A DNA stretch of 41,638 nucleotides from a bacterium (GCA_024278345.1 JAJRTK010000270.1:1-41638), one strand, 5' to 3'. Counted from the stretch's first letter, positions 1 through 8,782 are shown. Notes: generated from the sequence alone by a model not told the origin. Translations and numbers: made by a program.

Positions 1-81
1 CGGAGGCTCCGCCTCCGGACCTCCGCTGGGAGCGCCGCTCCCAGACCCACGCCAGGGAGCCAGCTCCCTGGACCCACATCT
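1..81. repeat. array of short triloop hairpins (edge repeat, copy 1)
   Basis: Three successive near-perfect inverted repeats are visible: 1-17 (CGGAGGC, loop TCC, GCCTCCG), 26-44 (CTGGGAGC, loop GCC, GCTCCCAG) and 52-71 (CCAGGGAGC, loop CA, GCTCCCTGG). The second and third are followed by ACCCAC. No coding pattern is convincing here. The third module recurs near 279 and at the end of the window. The function is unknown; this looks like a modular intergenic palindrome family. Confidence 0.7.
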
Positions 82-85
82 TTGT

Positions 86-103
86 GCGCTGCGCGCTTTT
101 TTC
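86..103 (+). terminator. possible small intrinsic terminator
   Basis: A short GC-only stem (GCGC, TGC, GCGC) is followed directly by a run of six T. The stem is short, so this is a weak candidate for ending a transcript that enters from upstream of the window. Confidence 0.25.
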
Positions 104-156
104 GGGTGGCCGGTACCATGACCGAGGCCGTACCGGCCACGGTTCAGATTTCAGGC

Positions 157-310
157 CATCCACGCAAGGCGGGACACTTCAAGGATTGTGGAAAATCCAA
201 TCGTCTGGGCAACGCCTCGCTCCGCTTGGCGGTCGTCCGGGGACTCCGTCCCCCGCCCCCTGGCAGGGCTTTGCCCCGCACCCACCAGGGAGCCAGCTCC
301 CTGGACCCAC
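157..310 (+). repeat. edge repeat, copy 2 (about 150 bp)
   Basis: This stretch aligns along nearly its whole length with 41461-41638 in the same orientation. Both begin CATCCACG, pass through GGATTGTGG, GGGCAACGCCTCGCTCCG, GGGGACTCCGTCCCC and GGCAGGGCTTTGCCCCGC, and end at a CCAGGGAGC/GCTCCCTGG palindrome plus ACCCAC. Much of the element is made of small hairpins with three-base loops. The later copy has one extra hairpin module. No open reading frame here is believable. Confidence 0.8.
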
Positions 311-336
311 ATTTTTGTACGGTGGGCCTCGCTTAT

Positions 337-382
337 GCTCGGCGTCTCGCTTCGCTCGGCCCCGAGTTTTCCTTTTTTTCTG
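337..382 (+). terminator. possible intrinsic terminator
   Basis: CTCGG and CCGAG arms lie either side of a GC-rich loop and are followed by a T-rich tract (TTTTCC then seven T). The loop is long and there is no upstream gene in the window, so this is tentative. The rest of 383-620 shows nothing recognisable. Confidence 0.25.
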
Positions 383-639
383 TTCTGTCCCGGCTTAAGT
401 GGATACCCGAAAAAGGCGAGCAGCGGCGGACGGATTGCCGCCGATGTGAGCGGAAAGCAACCCAAAAGAGAACTTGCCTTGTGGCGCTGGAGACCGGCTT
501 CGAGAAATGAGAGGGCCGAGGAAGCTCACCGACAACTGTTGTGTTTCCCTGGTGGCGTGATACACCATGAGAGGCCGAATTGGAAAATGGGCGGTCGCGA
601 CTTGTGTCGGTCACGGCCGGAACAGAGGTGAAACGGCTC

Positions 640-1746
640 ATGGACATGCCCACCAGAGCGACGGTCGGGGGCACCACTCGTTTCCGCGCGAGGATCGGGC
701 CTTCGGCCGGGGATGGCTTCTACCGCCAATGGGGTGGACTGACGCTTTCGGTGCTGGGAATTGGGACCTATCTTGGAGAAACGAACACTTACACCGACGA
801 CTTGGTTCACGATGCGGTAGTGGAAGCTGTTCGTCTTGGCGCAAACGTGATTGACACGGCCATCAACTATCGGTATCAGCGGTCGGAGCGTGCTATTGGG
901 CGAGCGCTCCACACGCTTTACCAAGGAGATCGGGTGGAGCGGGACGAGCTTTTCATCTCGACGAAGGGCGGATTTGTTCCCTTTGATCGTCTGGCGCCGG
1001 TGAACCCCGTGCGCCATTTGCAGGAAAAGTTCCTTTCCACCGGGATCCTTCCGCTGGAAGAGCTTGTGGGCGGTTGCCATTCTCTCCACCCGCGTTTCCT
1101 TTGTGCTCTGCTGGATCGGTCGTTGGAAAATCTGAGGCTTGGCGCCGTGGACCTCTATTACCTGCACAACCCGGAGACGCAGCTCATGACGGTGGACAAG
1201 CCGGAGTTCGAGCGGCGGATGCGCCGGGCGTTCCAATGGCTTGAGTCCGAGGTTTTGGAGGGCAGAATTGCCTGTTACGGCACGGCGACATGGATCGGTT
1301 ACCGGAAAAGGCGGGGGGCGAAGGAGCTTTTGTCCCTTGCCGCACTGGTGAGGCTTGCACGGGAGGTGGCGGGATCGGAGCACCATTTTCGGGCGATCCA
1401 GCTTCCATTGAGCTTGATGATGCCAGAAGCCGTGACACTGCCAAACCAGATTGTGGATGACGAGGTCGTGACGATCCTGGAGGCGGCGGAAAGGCTGGGC
1501 GTTGGGGTTTTCGTCAGCGGCCCGCTGGCGCAGGGTTTGTTGGTGGAGGGGCTTCCTGGCACGATGCGACGGAAGTTGCCCGACTTCCCAAGTGACGCCC
1601 AACGATCGCTCTACGCCGTGACGAACGTCCCTGGTGTCACGAGCGTGCTGGTGGGGATGAAGAAACCGAAGCACGTGAAGGAGAATCTTGAGCTCCGTTC
1701 CAGGCCCCGAGGGGATTGGGCTCTCCTCCAAGACTCTTTCTGGTAA
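640..1746 (+). CDS. aldo/keto reductase family protein
   Basis: The 368-residue protein has the aldo/keto reductase TIM-barrel pattern: an early GLGTYLG-like segment (LSVLGIGTYLGE), then DTAINYRYQRSE with the catalytic Asp and Tyr, a STKGG strand with the active-site Lys, and YYLHNPE matching the usual LHxP strand. The C-terminal region ends with a NVPGVTSVLVGMKKPKHVKENL segment, as is usual near the cofactor phosphate site. Family members reduce carbonyls with NADPH; the substrate cannot be read here. The ATG at 640 is preferred because AGAGGTG lies nine bases upstream; an in-frame ATG at 580 lacks a ribosome site. A transporter operon begins 113 bp downstream, so co-transcription is possible. 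Confidence 0.85.
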   Translation: MDMPTRATVGGTTRFRARIGPSAGDGFYRQWGGLTLSVLGIGTYLGETNTYTDDLVHDAVVEAVRLGANVIDTAINYRYQRSERAIGRALHTLYQGDRVERDELFISTKGGFVPFDRLAPVNPVRHLQEKFLSTGILPLEELVGGCHSLHPRFLCALLDRSLENLRLGAVDLYYLHNPETQLMTVDKPEFERRMRRAFQWLESEVLEGRIACYGTATWIGYRKRRGAKELLSLAALVRLAREVAGSEHHFRAIQLPLSLMMPEAVTLPNQIVDDEVVTILEAAERLGVGVFVSGPLAQGLLVEGLPGTMRRKLPDFPSDAQRSLYAVTNVPGVTSVLVGMKKPKHVKENLELRSRPRGDWALLQDSFW

Positions 1747-1754
1747 AGGGGAGC

Positions 1755-1787
1755 GGAGAACCCTTGAAAGGGGAATGGAGAACCCTT
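1755..1787 (+). repeat. pair of 11-bp direct repeats
   Basis: GGAGAACCCTT occurs at 1755-1765 and again at 1777-1787. The 22-bp period is two helical turns. The pair sits between the reductase stop and the binding-protein start, so it could be a small operator; nothing else supports this. Confidence 0.3.
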
Positions 1788-1859
1788 GGCGTCATCAAAC
1801 GCGGAACTCTCGGCTGGTTGAAGGACATGTTAAAAGTTGCTCGAAGGAGGCTCTTGAGA

Positions 1860-3821
1860 ATGCGAAAGAGGAAAGAAACTTCGTTCTGTTTTACCACGCT
1901 GATTGGCTCCTTCGCCCTGTTGGCCGCGGGCTTCTTGGCGCCGGCTTCCGGCGGATACGCCGGCCGGGCCGATGCGCCGCCGAAGCCGGACAAGGGCGAG
2001 TACAAGTGGGAAAGCCCCAAGAAGGGCTGGACGCCGCCAACGAGAAAGGAGCTAGAGGGCTGGAAATGGGCCGATGGACCCATCGTCACGGGCCACGAGC
2101 TCGGGGCCAAACGGTTTGCCGGCAAGAAACCGCCCCTGACGGTGGACCAAGCGCTAGAGCTGAAGAACGACAGCCGAGCCGCCAACGAAAGAATCCTGGC
2201 AACACTGGGAATGCCACCAGCTAGCGCCGAACAGGTGGACTGGGACGCCACCTTCAACCGCATCTCCCCCGGGGCTCCATCGACCCTCAACCCGCTCCTG
2301 CAAAGCTCCATGTACGAGATGGACATCCTTGACCTGTTGTCCAGCAATCCGTTTCTCTTCGACTGGGACTTCAAGGCTTACGGCAATGGCGAGTTCATCG
2401 TTTCCTGGCGCCGAAACCCCATGGCGGAAATGGTTCTGCTCCGCGATGATCTCTACTGGGAAGATGGAACGCCCCTCACGGCCTACGACATTGAGTTCAG
2501 CTACCACGCCATTATGGACGACCGGATCTCGATTCCATCGGTTCGATCCGGTACTGACGAACTCAAATGGGTCAAGGCTTACGACGCTCAGACCCTGGTT
2601 TTCTTCCACAAGGAACCGCTGGTCACCAACGTCTGGAACTGCCTTTTCCCCATCATTCCCAAGCACATTTATTCTTCGGGCCTCACGGCGGATCCCACCA
2701 TGCGCGCCTCGGAGTGGAATGTCTACTGGAACCTCCACCCCCTCTCCAGTGGCCCCTATGCCTTGACAAAACATGAAACAAAGCAATACCTCATCCTGGA
2801 ACGGCGGGAAAACTGGTATGTGAAGGATGGCAAGCAGACCCGGGCGAAACCCTACATCAAGCGTCTTCGATTCCGGATCATCGAGGACACCAATTCGGCG
2901 CTCCTGGCTTTCAAGAAGGGGGATCTGGACGAAATGCGCCTTCTGACCCGCCAGTGGGTCAAGGAGACCGATGATGCCAAGTTCAAGGCGCATGGCATCA
3001 AGGTCAATGGTGTCAACTGGGGATACTCTTACATCGGCTGGAACCAGCGCCCCATCCCCGACGCACCCTTCTTCAAGGATCGCCGGGTGCGGCTGGCCAT
3101 GACCTACGCCATGAACTACGAGGAGCTCCTTCAAGAGATTTACTTCGGCCTTTACGATCCCGGCGCCGGCAACTTCCACCCCACCTCCTGGATGGCCAGT
3201 CCCAACGTCAAGCCGTTCGAGCAGGATCTGGACAAGGCCGAGGAGCTCCTGGAGGAAGCCGGCTGGGCGGACTCCGACAACGACGGGATTCGCGACAAGA
3301 CCATCGACGGCAAGAAGTGGAGCTTCCACTTCACCATGAGTGTGCCCCAGGGTGGCACGGGGGACCGCGTGGCGATCCTCCTCAAGGAAGACCTTGAGAG
3401 CATCGGAATCAAGATGGAAATCAAGATGCTGGAGTGGGCCACCTACCAGCAGCAGACCTACGAGCACCGGTTCCAGGCCAGCACTGCCGCATGGGGCACC
3501 GGCGTCGATCCAGACACGTCGAAGAACCTGTGGCAGACAAAGATGTACGACCAAGGCCGCAACTACGTGGGCTACTCCAACCCCGAAGTCGATGAACTCT
3601 TCGAGAAGGGCGCCCGAGAATTTGACTTCGAGAAGCGCAGGAAGATCTACCAGCGGATCCACGAGCTCATCGCCCAGGATCAACCGTACACCTTCCTCCT
3701 GTTCCGGCGGGACTTCTGGGCTTTCAGCAAAAGGGTCCGAGGCTTCGCCTTTTCGCCCCGCAATCCCTTCGGGTACTCCCCTGGATTCTCGGCGCTCTGG
3801 ATCCCCAAGACCGGGAGCTGA
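1860..3821 (+). CDS. ABC transporter substrate-binding protein, peptide family (SBP_bac_5)
   Basis: This 653-residue exported protein begins with a basic N-terminus and a hydrophobic stretch (TTLIGSFALLAAGFLAPASG), a typical Sec signal. The ATG at 1860 has AAGGAGG nine bases upstream and gives this clean signal; longer in-frame starts overlap the reductase. The body fits dipeptide/oligopeptide-binding proteins: LLRDDLYWEDGTPLTAYDIEFSYH, then SSGPYALTKHE, then DRRVRLAMTYAMNYEEL, and the family's usual Asp-rich turn before a DGI segment (EEAGWADSDNDGIRDK). It would capture peptides or similar solutes in the periplasm for the two permeases that follow (6-bp gap to the first). At about 650 residues it is longer than the usual 520-550, mainly at the N-terminus. 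No lipobox was seen. Confidence 0.88.
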   Translation: MRKRKETSFCFTTLIGSFALLAAGFLAPASGGYAGRADAPPKPDKGEYKWESPKKGWTPPTRKELEGWKWADGPIVTGHELGAKRFAGKKPPLTVDQALELKNDSRAANERILATLGMPPASAEQVDWDATFNRISPGAPSTLNPLLQSSMYEMDILDLLSSNPFLFDWDFKAYGNGEFIVSWRRNPMAEMVLLRDDLYWEDGTPLTAYDIEFSYHAIMDDRISIPSVRSGTDELKWVKAYDAQTLVFFHKEPLVTNVWNCLFPIIPKHIYSSGLTADPTMRASEWNVYWNLHPLSSGPYALTKHETKQYLILERRENWYVKDGKQTRAKPYIKRLRFRIIEDTNSALLAFKKGDLDEMRLLTRQWVKETDDAKFKAHGIKVNGVNWGYSYIGWNQRPIPDAPFFKDRRVRLAMTYAMNYEELLQEIYFGLYDPGAGNFHPTSWMASPNVKPFEQDLDKAEELLEEAGWADSDNDGIRDKTIDGKKWSFHFTMSVPQGGTGDRVAILLKEDLESIGIKMEIKMLEWATYQQQTYEHRFQASTAAWGTGVDPDTSKNLWQTKMYDQGRNYVGYSNPEVDELFEKGAREFDFEKRRKIYQRIHELIAQDQPYTFLLFRRDFWAFSKRVRGFAFSPRNPFGYSPGFSALWIPKTGS

Positions 3822-3827
3822 GGAAAG

Positions 3828-4817
3828 ATGCTCGAATATACCTTGCGACGCCTGGGCTGGGGCGTGCTGACACTCTTCCTTATTTCCCTGGTCGTCATGG
3901 CCCTCATCCGTTCCATGCCGGGCGATCCCATCGCCCTCATGGCCATGGGCTCCAGCGAACGCGGAAACGATAAGGCCATCTCCAGCGTCTACTTCGAAAA
4001 GATGCGAAAGAACCTGGGCCTGGACAAACCCTGGTACCACGGCTACTTCATCTGGGCAAAAAACCTTTTCAAGGGAGATCTGGGCCGCTCACTCTACGAT
4101 CAGAAGCCCGTCGCCGCCAAAATTGCCGAGCGGATCGGGCCCACGCTCTGGCTCTCCCTCACGTCGCTCTTCCTGGCCTACCTTCTGGCCATCCCGTTGG
4201 GCCTGTACTGCACGGCAAGAAATGGCCGCTGGCAAGAAAAGAGCATCAGCACCGCTCTCTATGCCCTGTACTCTTTCCCATCCTTCGTCATGGCCCTCTA
4301 CCTGCTCATCTGGCTGTCGCTCAAACTCGACCTCTTTCCACTCCGGGGAATGGTTTCTGACAACTACGGCGAGTTGAGCTTCGCCGCGGCGGCGTGGGAC
4401 CGGTTCCTCCACATGGCGCTGCCGGTCATCTGCTACACCTACGGCTCCCTGGCCTATTACACCCGCTTCATCCGGAGCAACATGATGGAGGTCATGCAGC
4501 AGGACTACATCCGAACCGCCCGAGCCAAGGGAGTCGATGGCAAAACGATCATGTTCAAGCACGCCTTCCGGAACTCTCTCATCCCGCTGGTCACCCTCGT
4601 CGGTCTGACACTACCCGGCCTGTTGGGCGGCAGCGTCATCCTGGAAAGAATCTTCGCCTGGCCAGGGATGGGCAACCTCTTTTTCGATGCCATCACGCAA
4701 CGGGACTATCCCGTGATCATGGGCCTTACCATGACCTTCGCAGTCCTTGTGATGATCGGGAATATCCTGGCGGACCTCCTGTACGCCGTAGTCGATCCAA
4801 GGATTACGTTGGAATGA
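3828..4817 (+). CDS. ABC transporter permease, DppB/OppB-like
   Basis: The 329-residue membrane protein starts with the classic DppB opening (MLEYTLRRLGWGVLTLFLIS) and the conserved RSMPGDP segment after helix 1. About six transmembrane helices follow. The cytoplasmic EAA loop is clear (QQDYIRTARAKGVDGKTIMFKHAFRNSLIPL), and the C-terminus has the family ending (ILADLLYAVVDPRITLE). GAGGAAAG lies just before the ATG. It forms half of the inner-membrane channel with the next gene. Length is normal for the family. Confidence 0.9.
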   Translation: MLEYTLRRLGWGVLTLFLISLVVMALIRSMPGDPIALMAMGSSERGNDKAISSVYFEKMRKNLGLDKPWYHGYFIWAKNLFKGDLGRSLYDQKPVAAKIAERIGPTLWLSLTSLFLAYLLAIPLGLYCTARNGRWQEKSISTALYALYSFPSFVMALYLLIWLSLKLDLFPLRGMVSDNYGELSFAAAAWDRFLHMALPVICYTYGSLAYYTRFIRSNMMEVMQQDYIRTARAKGVDGKTIMFKHAFRNSLIPLVTLVGLTLPGLLGGSVILERIFAWPGMGNLFFDAITQRDYPVIMGLTMTFAVLVMIGNILADLLYAVVDPRITLE

Positions 4818-4852
4818 TGCGGATCCGAGAGCCTGAAGCAAACTAGAGAACC

Positions 4853-6457
4853 ATGAAAAAAGAACCATCTCAAAGTTTTTCCGCCCTGGTCTGGAGGCGC
4901 TTTCGCAAGAACCGAGTCTCCATGACCGGAGTCGCCATCCTCTCCCTTCTGGCCCTTGTAGCCCTGTTCCATCCCTTGCTGGCCGGGACCAAGCCCATCG
5001 TCTGCAAATACAAGGGAAAACTCTACTTTCCCATGATGAGCTACTACAGTTCTTCTTGGGAAAACCCCATCTTCGGAATCTCCGGAGACAAGTTCCGAGG
5101 CGCCTACCCCGACAACCTGAAGAAAAAAGACCCCGATTCATGGGCCATCTGGCCTCTTGTCTACCAGGACCCCTACCGCAAGGTCCGGACCCGGGAGTGG
5201 CGGAAACTGGGCAAGGAGCTGGAGCGGCAAGAACACCTCGGCATCCTGAAGGCGGAACAGAAACGGCGTAAGGCTGGCGCCGCACCGCCACCGCTTGCCG
5301 CCGAGGCAACTTCAGAAACAGGTTCCGGATCGGACGAAGAAGGTGCCTCCGGCACAGCCTCGAAAAGAAGCTCCAAAGCCGACTTCGCCCACCTTGCCAA
5401 TGCAATGGAGCTGGTGGAGCTAGAGGCGCAAATCCGCCAGCTGGAAGCAAAGGACCCTGGCTGGAAATATCCGCCTTCAGTCAGGTGGCGTGAACGGCCG
5501 GGGAACAAGAACAATTCTCCCCCGACGCCCGTCAATTACTGCGGGACGGACGAATTCGGGCGGGACGTCTTCGCACGGCTAGTCCACGGCACGGCCATCG
5601 CGCTGCTGGTAGGATTCGTCACCATGGGAATCGCCGCCGTCATCGGCATCATCATCGGTTCCAGCGCAGGCTATTTCGGAGACGACATGCTCCGCCTCAA
5701 CATCGTGGGAATCCTGGGCGGCCTGGCCGCGGCTTCGTTCTTGGTGAACCACTGGATGGGATTCGGAGCGACCGCCACAAGCGCCGGAAACGGGGCGGAG
5801 GGACTGACCTTCGTGGGCATCCTGCTGGAGCTCTTCTGGATCATCGCGGTCATCGCAGCCATCGGCGCCGCCCAGTGGATCGGGTTCCGGCTTTCGGAAC
5901 CGGTACCGGCTCTGGGAAAGGAGATCCTCCCTGTCCCCCTGGACCTCATCCTCACCCGCTTCATGGACGTGGTCCTCTCCATCCCGGCGCTCATCCTGAT
6001 CCTGGCCCTCATCGCCATTATCCCCAACCCCACCATCTGGCACATGATGGCGGTCATCGGCGCCACGAGCTGGGTGGGCATCGCACGTCTCATCCGAGGC
6101 GAGTTCCTCAAGCTCAAGAACACCGAGTTCATCATCGCCGCCCAAGCTCTGGGAGGCGGCCATTTGCGGGTGATGTTCCGACACCTGCTCCCCAACTCCC
6201 TGGCCCCGGTCCTGGTCTCCATCAGCTTCGGCGTCGCCGGGGCGATCCTCATCGAGTCAGGCCTCTCCTTCCTGGGCTTCGGAGTCCAGCCACCTACGCC
6301 CTCTTGGGGCGCCGTCCTTCGCGACGGGTTCCGGGACCTGACCCAGTGGTGGCTCGTCTTCTTCCCGGGCCTCTCCATCTTCGTGGCCGTCTTCACCTAC
6401 AACCTGGTGGGCGACGGGCTCCAAGAAGCCCTGGACCCCAGGCTCAAGAAAGGGTGA
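4853..6457 (+). CDS. ABC transporter permease, DppC/OppC-like, with two insertions
   Basis: At 534 residues this DppC-like subunit is much longer than the usual 280-320. Helix 1 is at about residues 22-45. Residues about 46-220 form a hydrophilic, highly charged insertion rich in Lys, Glu and Ala. The family core resumes at GTDEFGRDVFARLVHG. A second insertion of roughly 80 residues, with two extra hydrophobic segments, lies between the core's second helix (GIAAVIGIIIGSSAGYFGDD) and the segment beginning LILTRFMDVVLSIPALI. The EAA loop (RGEFLKLKNTEFIIAAQALG) and the late GLSFLGFGVQPPTPSWG motif are intact, so the protein should be functional. It pairs with the upstream permease. No ATP-binding subunit follows. 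Confidence 0.88.
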   Translation: MKKEPSQSFSALVWRRFRKNRVSMTGVAILSLLALVALFHPLLAGTKPIVCKYKGKLYFPMMSYYSSSWENPIFGISGDKFRGAYPDNLKKKDPDSWAIWPLVYQDPYRKVRTREWRKLGKELERQEHLGILKAEQKRRKAGAAPPPLAAEATSETGSGSDEEGASGTASKRSSKADFAHLANAMELVELEAQIRQLEAKDPGWKYPPSVRWRERPGNKNNSPPTPVNYCGTDEFGRDVFARLVHGTAIALLVGFVTMGIAAVIGIIIGSSAGYFGDDMLRLNIVGILGGLAAASFLVNHWMGFGATATSAGNGAEGLTFVGILLELFWIIAVIAAIGAAQWIGFRLSEPVPALGKEILPVPLDLILTRFMDVVLSIPALILILALIAIIPNPTIWHMMAVIGATSWVGIARLIRGEFLKLKNTEFIIAAQALGGGHLRVMFRHLLPNSLAPVLVSISFGVAGAILIESGLSFLGFGVQPPTPSWGAVLRDGFRDLTQWWLVFFPGLSIFVAVFTYNLVGDGLQEALDPRLKKG

Positions 6458-6463
6458 GACGAT

Positions 6464-6480
6464 GGCCGCCGTGTTGGCGG
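6464..6480. other. small hairpin between convergent genes
   Basis: CCGCC and GGCGG arms flank a short GTGTT loop in the 37-bp gap between the permease stop and the stop of the opposite-strand Uma2 gene. There is no T run, so termination is only a guess. Confidence 0.25.
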
Positions 6481-6494
6481 TTCGCCTGATCTCT

Positions 6495-7574
6495 TCAACC
6501 GGTTTTCGCGGCTTCCAGCTCGTGAATACGGGCAAGGAGGCGCTCTCGCTGCTCATCGGCGACTCTGGCCCTTCGCTCGGCGGCTTCCGCCCGCTCTTTT
6601 TCCGCTTCGGCTCGGTCTCTCTCAGACCGGGCCACTTCTTCGGCGGCTTCCGCCCGCTCTTTTTCGGCTTCGGCTCGGTCTCTCTCAGACCGGGCCACTT
6701 CTTCGGCGGCTTCAGCCCGTTCTTTTTCCGCTTCGGCAGCAGTGGGAACCAAGTTGCCCTGGCCGTCGTAGAGGTGGAGCCAATCGGCCTCGATGCCCCA
6801 ACGTTTTTCCCGGAAAGGCCCCAGGAAGGCGCCAAGGGTTTCGCTCCAGAGACGCCCCTCGGGGCTCGCGGGGATTGGATGGTAATCGCCGTTATCAAGA
6901 CGCCAGCCCATGAGTTCCGCACCTTCACGCCCGTAACAGAAATACTCCGGCGTCCGGAAAACGTCTTGGTAGAGGCGTTTCTTGGTCACCAGATCCTCCT
7001 GGCGGGTGGAGGGAGAGAGAAGCTCCACAATGAGGTCGGGGTAGCGGCCTCCCTCCAGCCAGACAACCCAACCATCCCGGTCTTTTGTCCCATCGACCCC
7101 CAAGACCAGGAAATAGTCGGGGCCTCGGTAGTCCCTATTCCGAGCCTGCTCCAGGTTGAAGTAAATGAACATGTTGCCACCGACGTAGAAGTCCTCCCCG
7201 GGCAAAAGATGGCAATGGGTGAGCTCGATGAGAAGGTTCATCTGAAAGCGGTGCCAGGGTGATTCCATGGGGATTCCATCGTGGAAGACAAGCTCAAGCT
7301 CTTCCAGTTCGCGGATCAGCCTCTGGGCGAAGAGTTCTTCCTTCGTACGGACAGGTTCGACAGCCATGGAAGAGGCAAGCTCGGCTTCGGAAGCCGGAGA
7401 AGCCGCTGGCGACGGGCCAGCCAATTCCTGGCCCGATGCTTCGGGTGGCCCGGAAGCGGGAGAAAGCTCCCGGGCGATCTTTGTGCCGGGCGCTTCGGAA
7501 CGTTGAGGAACTCCGGGAAGCTCTGTCGTAGTTTCGGCGCCGGGTGGCTCCATGATGGTGGGGGAAGCAGGCAT
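6495..7574 (-). CDS. Uma2-family (DUF820) PD-(D/E)XK nuclease-fold protein with coiled-coil tail
   Basis: This is a 359-residue protein. After a Pro/Ser/Ala-rich, low-complexity N-terminus of about 80 residues comes a Uma2 core: FHDGIPMESPWHRFQMNLL, then RGPDYFLVLG, then the catalytic-type PDLIVELLSPSTRQED and KKRLYQDVFRTPEYFCYGRE. The last 85 residues are a charged helix with a 21-residue unit (AEKERAEAAEEVARSERDRAE) repeated about 2.6 times, predicted to be coiled coil. The ATG at 7574 has AAGGA upstream; an in-frame start 26 codons earlier is less likely. The role of this family in cells is poorly known. It is on the same strand as hypB, 141 bp downstream of it, and is probably unrelated to the hydrogenase. 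Confidence 0.85.
   Translation of the reverse strand: MPASPTIMEPPGAETTTELPGVPQRSEAPGTKIARELSPASGPPEASGQELAGPSPAASPASEAELASSMAVEPVRTKEELFAQRLIRELEELELVFHDGIPMESPWHRFQMNLLIELTHCHLLPGEDFYVGGNMFIYFNLEQARNRDYRGPDYFLVLGVDGTKDRDGWVVWLEGGRYPDLIVELLSPSTRQEDLVTKKRLYQDVFRTPEYFCYGREGAELMGWRLDNGDYHPIPASPEGRLWSETLGAFLGPFREKRWGIEADWLHLYDGQGNLVPTAAEAEKERAEAAEEVARSERDRAEAEKERAEAAEEVARSERDRAEAEKERAEAAERRARVADEQRERLLARIHELEAAKTG
6573..6737. repeat. 63-bp tandem repeat inside the Uma2 gene, about 2.6 copies
   Basis: The same 63-bp unit is read at 6573-6635 and 6636-6698 with few differences, and partly at 6699-6737. Because 63 is divisible by three, each unit adds 21 residues to the predicted coiled coil without shifting the frame. 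Copy number could vary by slippage. Confidence 0.85.
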
Positions 7575-7715
7575 GGCGGATCCTTGGCTCAGTAAGAGGC
7601 CACAAAAAGGATAGCCAACCTTCCAAAGCGACGCAAAAGCTGGTCTTGGCACGACGGAATGTCAGGGGGGAAGACTCTCCAAACTTTGGGATTTTGCAGG
7701 TTCCAAAACCATTTG

Positions 7716-8438
7716 TTACGACGAGGCTCCACCGATGAAGGCGGCCTTCCCCGACCTTCCCGTGGCCAGGCCTTCCAGCCAGCGGATCCATTCCTTGACG
7801 CCAACCCCTGAAACCGCGGAAAACTCGATGATGCGGGGACCGGGCGTCACCTTCGCCAGGTTGGCGTAGAGTTCCTCCATCTCGACACCCGGCAGATGGG
7901 GCAAGAGGTCCACCTTGGTGATCAGCACGAGCTCCGCCACCCTGAACATCACGGGATACTTGAGGGGCTTGTCCACACCTTCGGTCACCGACAGGGCCAC
8001 CACGTTCGCTGTCTGCCCCAGGTCGTAGATGGCCGGGCAGACAAGATTCCCGACATTTTCGATGAAAAGGAAGTCCAGGACATTCCACGGAGCATCGTGG
8101 AGAGCAGCGTGGACAAGGGTGGCATCCAGGTGGCACGCCGAGCCGGTGGTGATACCCACCGATGGGATTCCCACCGCCTTCAGGCGCTCCGCGTCCCGTT
8201 CCGTGGCCAGATCCCCCGTCATGGCGCCAAGCCTCTTTTCTCCGCTTCGCCGAGCCGTGGTCTCCAGCACCGCCGTCTTCCCGGCCCCCGGAGAGCCCAT
8301 GAGGTTGATGGCCACCATTCCTGCCCCAGCGAAGTGTTGGCGATTGTGAGCTGCACGCTCATCGTTGCTCGCCAAGATTCGCTCGTGGATCTCCACCGGC
8401 ACGAGGCCGGGGTCACCGCAACCACACGATTCACACAT
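7716..8438 (-). CDS. hypB: hydrogenase nickel incorporation GTPase HypB
   Basis: The 240-residue protein begins MCESCGCGD, the Cys-rich metal-binding start of HypB. The P-loop is NLMGSPGAGKTAVLE. TGDLATERDAERL, GITTGSACHLDATLV and FIENVGNLVCPAIYDLG match the nickel/GTP switch region, and ITKVDLLPHL is the base-specificity motif. It hydrolyses GTP while handing nickel to the hydrogenase large subunit with HypA. The ATG at 8438 shares a base with the hypA stop and has GGAGG seven bases upstream; a GTG one codon earlier is the alternative. It is the last maturation gene of the cluster. There is no long His-rich nickel-storage stretch. Confidence 0.96.
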   Translation of the reverse strand: MCESCGCGDPGLVPVEIHERILASNDERAAHNRQHFAGAGMVAINLMGSPGAGKTAVLETTARRSGEKRLGAMTGDLATERDAERLKAVGIPSVGITTGSACHLDATLVHAALHDAPWNVLDFLFIENVGNLVCPAIYDLGQTANVVALSVTEGVDKPLKYPVMFRVAELVLITKVDLLPHLPGVEMEELYANLAKVTPGPRIIEFSAVSGVGVKEWIRWLEGLATGRSGKAAFIGGASS

Positions 8439-8782
8439 CACGGAACCTCCAATTCAATTCTGTCCAGTAGAATCTCGTCGCCACACGCCAATTGCGCGGG
8501 CTTCTGGCAGATTTTGCACCTTAGCACCTCTCCTTTTGAGATCTCAGTGTCACAGACGCGGCATCGCCAGGCGGCCGGGATCTCCCGGATCTGGAGCTGT
8601 GCGTTCCGGCAGAGGGGAACCATCTGCCGAAAAAGCTCGAAGGCCGATAAAAGCAACTCGGGATCGACCCCCGACAGCTCGCCCAAGCCCACGGTAATCC
8701 TGTCCACAGCCCGAGCTTTGTGCGCTAACGCTTCCGCCTCTACACGCTGCATCAACGATTGTACCACGGAGTATTCGTGCAT
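8438..8782 (-). CDS. hypA: hydrogenase nickel insertion protein HypA
   Basis: The 114-residue protein starts MHEYSVVQSLM, where Met1, His2 and Glu3 are the nickel-binding start of HypA. The C-terminal half has a zinc site from two CxxC pairs (CRVCDTE and CKICQKP). It delivers nickel to the immature large subunit together with HypB, whose gene overlaps its stop. GGGAGG lies a few bases before the ATG. Length is normal for the family. Confidence 0.96.
   Translation of the reverse strand: MHEYSVVQSLMQRVEAEALAHKARAVDRITVGLGELSGVDPELLLSAFELFRQMVPLCRNAQLQIREIPAAWRCRVCDTEISKGEVLRCKICQKPAQLACGDEILLDRIELEVP

Noticed and set aside
575-630. possible sixth copy of the dispersed intergenic repeat before the reductase gene
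   Set aside because: Only scattered blocks match (TCGCG, TGTCGGTC); the GGGAGCGG core is missing.
526-1731. 401-codon open frame on the minus strand
   Set aside because: It lies opposite the aldo/keto reductase, whose motifs and ribosome site are clear, and its own translation has no family pattern; it is a GC-driven shadow.
2154-4040. 628-codon open frame on the minus strand
   Set aside because: It is antisense to the first binding protein and permease; low-complexity translation without motifs.
7640-7670. TTGGCACGACGG as a sigma-54 promoter
   Set aside because: The -24 half is good, but there is no GC at -12, and it faces the 3' end of hypB.
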